Origin: an uncultured Bacteroidales bacterium
GTDB lineage: Bacteria; Bacteroidota; Bacteroidia; Bacteroidales; Muribaculaceae
DNA: 11,473 nucleotides
Reading direction: 5' to 3'
NCBI GenBank assembly: GCA_900554345.1
Contig: USHH01000050.1
Coordinates: forward strand, 1 to 11,473
Part shown: positions 8,582 to 11,473 of the stretch, one piece after another
Position numbering within the stretch: position 1 is the stretch's first letter
Layout: each line of letters starts with the position of its first letter
Notes under the pieces: generated by a model
Databases searched by the model: none
What the model was told of the DNA's origin: nothing
The model's input: the letters and a program-made list of their open reading frames with translations, nothing else
Translations under genes and position numbers: made by a program

Positions 8582-9466
8582 TTACAATTTTTCAATCTGT
8601 TCCTGAGTAAGGCGTGTCGCTTTGCAGATAGTTGGAATATCCAGACCAAGAAGCTTCATGTTTTTTGCGATTTCCATTGCACTTTCCACTCTGCCTTCTT
8701 GGCGTCCTTCTTGGCGTCCTTCTTGGCGTCCTTCTTGGCGTCCTTCCTGATGGCCTCTTTCCCATTCGCCTCTGGCAACGGCAAGATTGTCGCGGTAGAC
8801 GCGCAGGGATTCATCATACATGCTGCGTTCCGGCTCGTCCATGGCCTCGATTTCCGCTATGCTTCCCAACCTGTCAAATATCGCCTTCTGTGCCGCAAAC
8901 GGCATCCTCGTCAAAGTCTCCATATTCTTCAATATATAAATCCAACGTTCGAAATCATTCTCGCATTCCTCCTCCCCCTTGGTCATAAGGGGTACCTGGA
9001 TAAATATCATACGCATCCTGTCGGTGAAAAGTTTACCCGTGCTCAGGTCCGTAAGTCCGACATCGGTCCTCAGCTTTCCCTTGTTACCTTCTTGGAATTT
9101 CCAGTTCATGAAGTATATGCCGTACACTGGAACAAGCGAGTAGTCCCAGTCCCCTCTCGCACCCTGACGGTGTATGTCTCCGGAGAGATAGAACAGGGCT
9201 CGGTCCTCGAAGTGCGCCTGTATGCGGTTCTGCATCTCGACGATGATATGCTCGCCGGTGTCGGTAGTGCAGAACACATCATAGATGATGCCCCTCTCCG
9301 ATTTCACGGCGGGTAACAGTTCCTTGTCTACATAGTTGATGTCGACGATGTGCCTCTCGCCCTCGAGCAGCACGTTAAGGAAATCAATCAGGAAATCCTT
9401 ATTGAAATCCTGCCCGAAGATCTTCTTGAAGCCATAGTCTGTAAAGGGGTTGATGAATTTTCCCAT
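8582..9466 (-). CDS. Rpn family recombination-promoting nuclease / putative PD-(D/E)XK transposase
   Basis: The protein has 294 residues, starting at ATG 9466 (MGKFINPFTDYGFKKIFG), the usual opening of this family; an in-frame GTG two codons upstream is less likely. The nuclease core shows Asp63 in the IIYDVF strand and Glu77 and Gln79 in IIVEMQNR, the D...ExQ form of the PD-(D/E)XK site. A helical region follows, then a hydrophilic run of EGRQ repeats at about 241-259, and a short C-terminal helical tail (LGLDIPTICKATRLTQEQIEKL-like). In E. coli, Rpn proteins are DNA endonucleases that promote RecA-independent recombination. Bacteroidota genomes carry many such genes, often scattered. No terminal inverted repeats or target duplications are visible here, so this is a solo gene and not a demonstrable insertion sequence. 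The region is less GC-rich than the glycosidase genes, in keeping with acquisition. A complete promoter lies just upstream. Confidence 0.9.
   Translation of the reverse strand: MGKFINPFTDYGFKKIFGQDFNKDFLIDFLNVLLEGERHIVDINYVDKELLPAVKSERGIIYDVFCTTDTGEHIIVEMQNRIQAHFEDRALFYLSGDIHRQGARGDWDYSLVPVYGIYFMNWKFQEGNKGKLRTDVGLTDLSTGKLFTDRMRMIFIQVPLMTKGEEECENDFERWIYILKNMETLTRMPFAAQKAIFDRLGSIAEIEAMDEPERSMYDESLRVYRDNLAVARGEWERGHQEGRQEGRQEGRQEGRQEGRVESAMEIAKNMKLLGLDIPTICKATRLTQEQIEKL
8694..8746 (-). repeat. 12-bp tandem repeat within the rpn-like gene
   Basis: Four perfect copies of CCTTCTTGGCGT (+ strand; 8694-8705, 8706-8717, 8718-8729, 8730-8741) are followed by five bases of a fifth. On the coding strand each unit encodes one EGRQ-type block, so copy-number change by slippage would lengthen or shorten the linker by four residues without a frameshift. 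Confidence 0.95.
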
Positions 9467-9485
9467 AGTCACTGCTTTTTGGTCT

Positions 9486-9517
9486 CAAAGATAATGAAAT
9501 ATTCTCAATAACACAAA
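9486..9517 (-). promoter_or_regulatory. Complete Bacteroidota promoter for the rpn-like gene
   Basis: Read on the - strand, TTTG (9514-9517) is followed by a 20-bp spacer and TATCTTTG (9486-9493), matching both the -33 TTTG and -7 TAnnTTTG elements at the expected spacing. The ATG begins only 19 bases after the -7 box, so the 5' UTR would be very short, near a dozen nucleotides. The downstream deaminase gene is probably served by this promoter too. Confidence 0.75.
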
Positions 9518-9561
9518 TATAGAATGTTACTATTTCCGTATCGAATCATAAGTCGATAGTG

Positions 9562-9972
9562 TCAGCAAAGAAGGGTGGCGACGAGGCGGCGGGATCCGGC
9601 ATGGTTGCGGAACTCGCATAGATAAATGCCTTGCCATATGCCGAGGTTGAGACGACCGTCCGTTATCGGAAGTGTCAGCGTGGTGCCTACGATAACGGCC
9701 TTCGCATGCGACGGCATATCGTCAGGACCTTCATCAGTGTGCAGATAATAAGGCGCGTTTTCGGGAACCATCCTGTCGAAAATCACATTGAGGTCGTGGC
9801 GCACGTCGGGGTCGGCGTTCTCGTTGATGGCAAGCGCAGCCGATGTATGCTTGATGAGCAAGTGGAGCAGACCCTTATCCGGCAATTCCGGCAGATGGCG
9901 CATAACATCACCTGTGACAAGGTGGATGCCCCTCGTAAAAGGCCGCAGGGAGAATTCTATCTGTTGTATCAT
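9562..9972 (-). CDS. yjbQ: YjbQ family protein (secondary thiamine-phosphate synthase enzyme, UPF0047)
   Basis: This is a 136-residue cytosolic protein of the usual family length. ATG 9972 is preceded by an AAAAAACGAT stretch suited to Bacteroidota initiation. Family hallmarks run through the whole sequence: GLLHLLIKHTSAALAINENA (about 34-53) with the conserved His42-Thr-Ser, an aspartate-rich DPDVRHDL, the PSHAKA segment near His89, LPITDGRLNLGIWQGIYLCE (101-120), and an RNHAGSRR end. E. coli YjbQ can weakly supply thiamine-phosphate synthase activity, but the true role of the family is unresolved. Nothing here points to a thiamine operon: the neighbours are an HU gene upstream and an rpn-like gene downstream on the same strand. 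No TAnnTTTG box is seen in the about 130 bp before its start, so it may depend on transcription coming from the HU side. Confidence 0.93.
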   Translation of the reverse strand: MIQQIEFSLRPFTRGIHLVTGDVMRHLPELPDKGLLHLLIKHTSAALAINENADPDVRHDLNVIFDRMVPENAPYYLHTDEGPDDMPSHAKAVIVGTTLTLPITDGRLNLGIWQGIYLCEFRNHAGSRRLVATLLC

Positions 9973-10006
9973 ATCGTTTTTTGTCGATGGTCAGTTGGTT
10001 GCGGAG

Positions 10007-10102
10007 TTATATACGAATCAGACAGCCGCCGTTGCAGATGGTGCAGTCTCATTCCCTATGTATGAATACGATGTCGCGGTGATCCGCTGAGAATTTAGGC
10101 AT
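10007..10102 (-). CDS. Candidate micro-ORF with an in-frame UGA (speculative)
   Basis: An ATG at 10102, preceded by the A-rich AATAACAACC, opens MPKFSADHRDIVFIHRE (17 residues), then UGA (10049-10051), then the same frame continues as DCTICNGGCLIRI to a UAA at 10007-10009. The extension holds Cys-x2-Cys-x3-Cys. It ends 34 bp before yjbQ on the same strand and starts just after the stem-loop that follows HU. Possible readings are a 17-residue leader peptide, a decayed small gene, UGA recoding (for example selenocysteine), or chance. I do not recognise a family. Without homologues this stays a low-confidence call. Confidence 0.27.
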
Positions 10103-10116
10103 GGTTGTTATTGCGA

Positions 10117-10150
10117 CTGAAGGGAGGCTCCCGGTGGAGTCTCCCTTCAG
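10117..10150 (-). terminator. Strong stem-loop after the HU gene, no U-tract
   Basis: CTGAAGGGAG (10117-10126) pairs with CTCCCTTCAG (10141-10150). The pairing continues inward through one G/T position and CTCC/GGAG to a CGGT tetraloop, giving about 15 bp of nearly unbroken stem. It begins 39 bases beyond the HU stop. Neither flank carries a U-run (CAATAAC on the - strand), so this is either a weak or factor-assisted terminator or an RNA-stabilising or processing hairpin between HU and the yjbQ side. Confidence 0.5.
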
Positions 10151-10189
10151 CATGCCGTGACTGTCGTCGTGCAGGCGCCGGCTTGTTGT

Positions 10190-10468
10190 TCAGAGCTTGG
10201 CGACCTCGTCTTTGAAGCAGTCGGCGGCCTTGAAGTGGGGTATCGGATGTGCGGGCACTATAAGCGTGGTGTTCTTGCTGATGTCGCGCGCTGTCTTCGT
10301 GGCCCTCTGCTTGATGCCGAATGTGCCGAAGCCGCGGAGATATACGTTCTCTCCATGGGCGAGACTGCTTTTCACCACTGTCATCAACTGCTCCACGACT
10401 GTGAGCACTGCGGCTTTGTCGATGCCGGTCTGTTTCGCGATGTCGCTTACAATTTCTGCTTTTGTCAT
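10190..10468 (-). CDS. HU family DNA-binding protein
   Basis: The protein has 92 residues, the normal length for an HU/IHF subunit, starting at ATG 10468 (MTKAEIVSDIAKQTGIDKAA). The N-terminal helices lead to the conserved GENVYLRGFGTFGIKQR strands (about 39-55). The DNA-binding beta arm follows, with ARDISKNTT and the PAHPIPHFK tip-and-return strand where many HUs have an IPA/VPxFK signature. The ARxISKNTT arm is the form I associate with Bacteroidota HU homologues, in place of the ARNPxTGE arm of proteobacterial HU. It would act as a nucleoid-associated dimer that bends DNA without strict sequence preference. It has its own -7 box upstream and a stem-loop downstream. Whether it is the main chromosomal HU or one of several paralogues cannot be told from this window. 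Confidence 0.95.
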   Translation of the reverse strand: MTKAEIVSDIAKQTGIDKAAVLTVVEQLMTVVKSSLAHGENVYLRGFGTFGIKQRATKTARDISKNTTLIVPAHPIPHFKAADCFKDEVAKL

Positions 10469-10512
10469 TGTTGTTGTGAGGTATAGATTTGACTATTATT
10501 CGTTTTGCGGTG

Positions 10513-10520
10513 CAAAGGTA
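10513..10520 (-). promoter_or_regulatory. Putative -7 box of the HU gene
   Basis: On the - strand this reads TACCTTTG followed by CA, an exact TAnnTTTG match. It is 44 bases before the HU ATG, leaving a 5' UTR of roughly 35-40 nt. No clear TTTG occurs 19-21 bp upstream; that position is GC-rich. Confidence 0.6.
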
Positions 10521-10597
10521 GGTTAAAATCGCGACATTTCCGCGCCTACGCCCCAAAAAAACTCCCTTTCCTCCTTTTTTCGCATATCAAGTCCCCT

Positions 10598-10611
10598 CCA
10601 ATAGCTATTGG
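10598..10611. repeat. 14-bp perfect palindrome in the HU-gdhA intergenic region
   Basis: CCAATAGCTATTGG is fully self-complementary. It lies 77 bp upstream of the HU -7 box and 54 bp beyond the gdhA terminator stem. A perfect even palindrome of this length could be a site for a dimeric regulator. No binding protein can be named. Confidence 0.4.
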
Positions 10612-10664
10612 CTCTGGAATAATGGCTTGAAAATATGATGTGAATGGAAATCCGGTCAAAGAAG

Positions 10665-10693
10665 CGGCATGCCGGGCGGAGCTCGGCATGCCG
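10665..10693 (-). terminator. Probable rho-independent terminator of gdhA
   Basis: Two copies of the 10-bp palindrome CGGCATGCCG (10665-10674 and 10684-10693) are separated by 9 bases and can pair with each other. On the - strand the stem is preceded by AAGAACAA and followed by CTTCTTTG, giving the A-stem-loop-U layout of an intrinsic terminator about 46 bases after the gdhA stop. The + strand side (TTGTTCTTAT) is also U-rich, so it may work in both directions. Confidence 0.65.
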
Positions 10694-10705
10694 TTGTTCT
10701 TATCG

Positions 10706-10721
10706 GCCTCCCGGAGGAGGC
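10706..10721 (-). repeat. Short hairpin between the gdhA stop and its terminator
   Basis: GCCTCC (10706-10711) and GGAGGC (10716-10721) form a 6-bp GC-rich stem with a 4-nt loop, about 20 bases after the gdhA stop. No U-tract follows directly. It probably adds to termination or 3'-end protection with the larger hairpin. Confidence 0.45.
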
Positions 10722-10739
10722 GTGGGGGAGTGGGGACTA

Positions 10740-11473
10740 TCAGATGATGCCCTGGCCCATCATGGCGTCGGCAACCTTCATGAAGCCGGCGATGTTGGCG
10801 CCCTTCATGTAGTTGATGTAGCCGTCGGCCTGTGTGCCATACTTCACGCAGTTCTCGTGGATGTTCTCCATGATCTGGTGGAGCTTGTTGTCAACCTCAG
10901 CGGCTGTCCACATCAGGTGCTCGGCATCCTGTGTCATCTCGAGACCGGAAACGGCTACACCGCCGGCATTCACTGCCTTGCCGGGAGCGTAGGGTACCTT
11001 GGCTGCGATGAAGGCGTCGATAGCCTCGGGTGTGCAGCCCATGTTGGAAACCTCGGCGCAGAGTGTCACGCCGTTGGCGATCAGCTGCTTGGCGTCCTCG
11101 CCGCTAACTTCGTTCTGTGTTGCGCAGGGGAGGGCGATGTCAACCTTCTGCTCCCAGGGCTTGCGGCCGGGGAAGAACTGCGAGCCGGGGAACTTGTCGG
11201 CGTAGGGAGCAACGACGTCGTTGCCGCTGGCGCGGAGCTCGAGCATGTAGGCGATCTTCTCGGCGTCGAGGCCGGCGGGATCGTAGATGTAGCCGTCAGG
11301 ACCGGAGATGGTCACGACCTTTGCGCCGAGCTCTGTGGCCTTTGTAGCTGCGCCCCATGCCACGTTGCCGAAGCCGGAGATAGCCACTGTCTTGCCCTTG
11401 ATGTCGGTGTGGAGGTCCTTTGTGAGAAGGTTCTGCACGAAGTAGAGGGCGCCGAAGCCTGTAGCCTCAGGAC
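10740..11473 (-). CDS. gdhA: NADP-type glutamate dehydrogenase, C-terminal part (5' end outside window)
   Basis: The visible 243 complete codons run off the right edge; the frame continues past the internal GTG at 11438 with the family segment PEATGFGALYFVQNLL. This hexameric cytosolic enzyme links 2-oxoglutarate and ammonia to glutamate. The Rossmann domain shows GFGNVAWGAATKATELGAKV with the GxGNVA dinucleotide loop, and VDIALPCATQNEV, LIANGVTLCAEVSN, YAPGKAVNAGGVAVSGLEM and GANIAGFMKVADAM follow in the order seen in E. coli GdhA. The substrate-binding N-terminal domain with the catalytic Lys is not in view. The full protein would have about 445 residues, so slightly over half is present. 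NADP preference is inferred from similarity to GdhA and not from a decisive residue. Intergenic hairpins downstream separate it from HU. Confidence 0.96.
   Translation of the reverse strand, partial: PEATGFGALYFVQNLLTKDLHTDIKGKTVAISGFGNVAWGAATKATELGAKVVTISGPDGYIYDPAGLDAEKIAYMLELRASGNDVVAPYADKFPGSQFFPGRKPWEQKVDIALPCATQNEVSGEDAKQLIANGVTLCAEVSNMGCTPEAIDAFIAAKVPYAPGKAVNAGGVAVSGLEMTQDAEHLMWTAAEVDNKLHQIMENIHENCVKYGTQADGYINYMKGANIAGFMKVADAMMGQGII

Noticed and set aside
8570..9316. + strand open frame with an ASFL repeat over the rpn-like gene
   Set aside because: The repeat is the reverse reading of the EGRQ-coding tandem repeat. The - strand frame has the family N-terminus and nuclease motifs.
8582..9561. 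Possible complete insertion sequence around the rpn-like gene
   Set aside because: I found no terminal inverted repeats or target-site duplication at either edge. The gene is a solo family member.
9631..10065. + strand open frame covering yjbQ
   Set aside because: It is a shadow of yjbQ, whose - strand frame matches the family along its full length.
10523..10585. 20-codon - strand frame (MRKKEEREFF...) upstream of HU
   Set aside because: It lies upstream of the HU -7 box and beyond the gdhA terminator, so it has no evident transcript. Its charge-rich start reflects an A/G-rich tract.
1..11473. tRNA, rRNA, CRISPR array or phage-defence cluster
   Set aside because: No cloverleaf-like, rRNA-like or spaced-repeat pattern was noticed when reading the intergenic regions, and no set of neighbouring genes forms a known defence module.

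Overview
The window looks like a chromosomal segment from a GC-rich member of the Bacteroidales (Bacteroidota), possibly of the Muribaculaceae type. This rests on several things: a hybrid two-component regulator of the class found in Bacteroidales glycan-utilisation loci, three -7 promoter boxes matching the Bacteroidota consensus TAnnTTTG, A-rich translation start regions without clear Shine-Dalgarno sequences, and the style of the HU and glutamate dehydrogenase sequences. The family-level placement is an inference from composition and protein style only.

Left part (1-8090, + strand) is a short carbohydrate-utilisation locus. It opens inside a hybrid two-component sensor/regulator (HTCS; 5' end outside the window). 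A 131-bp gap with a -7 box follows, then a secreted GH31 enzyme with a PA14 insert and an XylS-like (alpha-xylosidase-type) active site. Six bases later comes a secreted GH2 beta-galactosidase-like enzyme. The working model is that the HTCS senses an oligosaccharide in the periplasm and switches on the GH31-GH2 pair, which removes alpha-xylosyl and beta-galactosyl side chains. That pairing fits xyloglucan-type oligosaccharides. No SusC/SusD pair, endo-glucanase or beta-glucosidase lies in the window.

Right part (8092-11473, - strand) is housekeeping or accessory. From right to left: the C-terminal two-thirds or so of NADP-type glutamate dehydrogenase (5' end outside), its terminator-like hairpin, an HU-family DNA-binding protein with its own promoter box, a stable stem-loop, a candidate 31-codon reading frame interrupted by one in-frame UGA, a YjbQ-family protein, a PD-(D/E)XK Rpn-type nuclease/transposase-like gene with a complete Bacteroidota promoter and an internal 12-bp tandem repeat, and a guanine-deaminase-like gene 22 bp downstream of it. 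The deaminase converges on the GH2 gene with a single base between the two stop codons.

The spots most worth a second look are the small UGA-interrupted reading frame upstream of yjbQ (10007-10102), the minimal GH31/GH2/HTCS arrangement, and the rpn-deaminase pairing. Nothing in the window is clearly a new multi-gene system.
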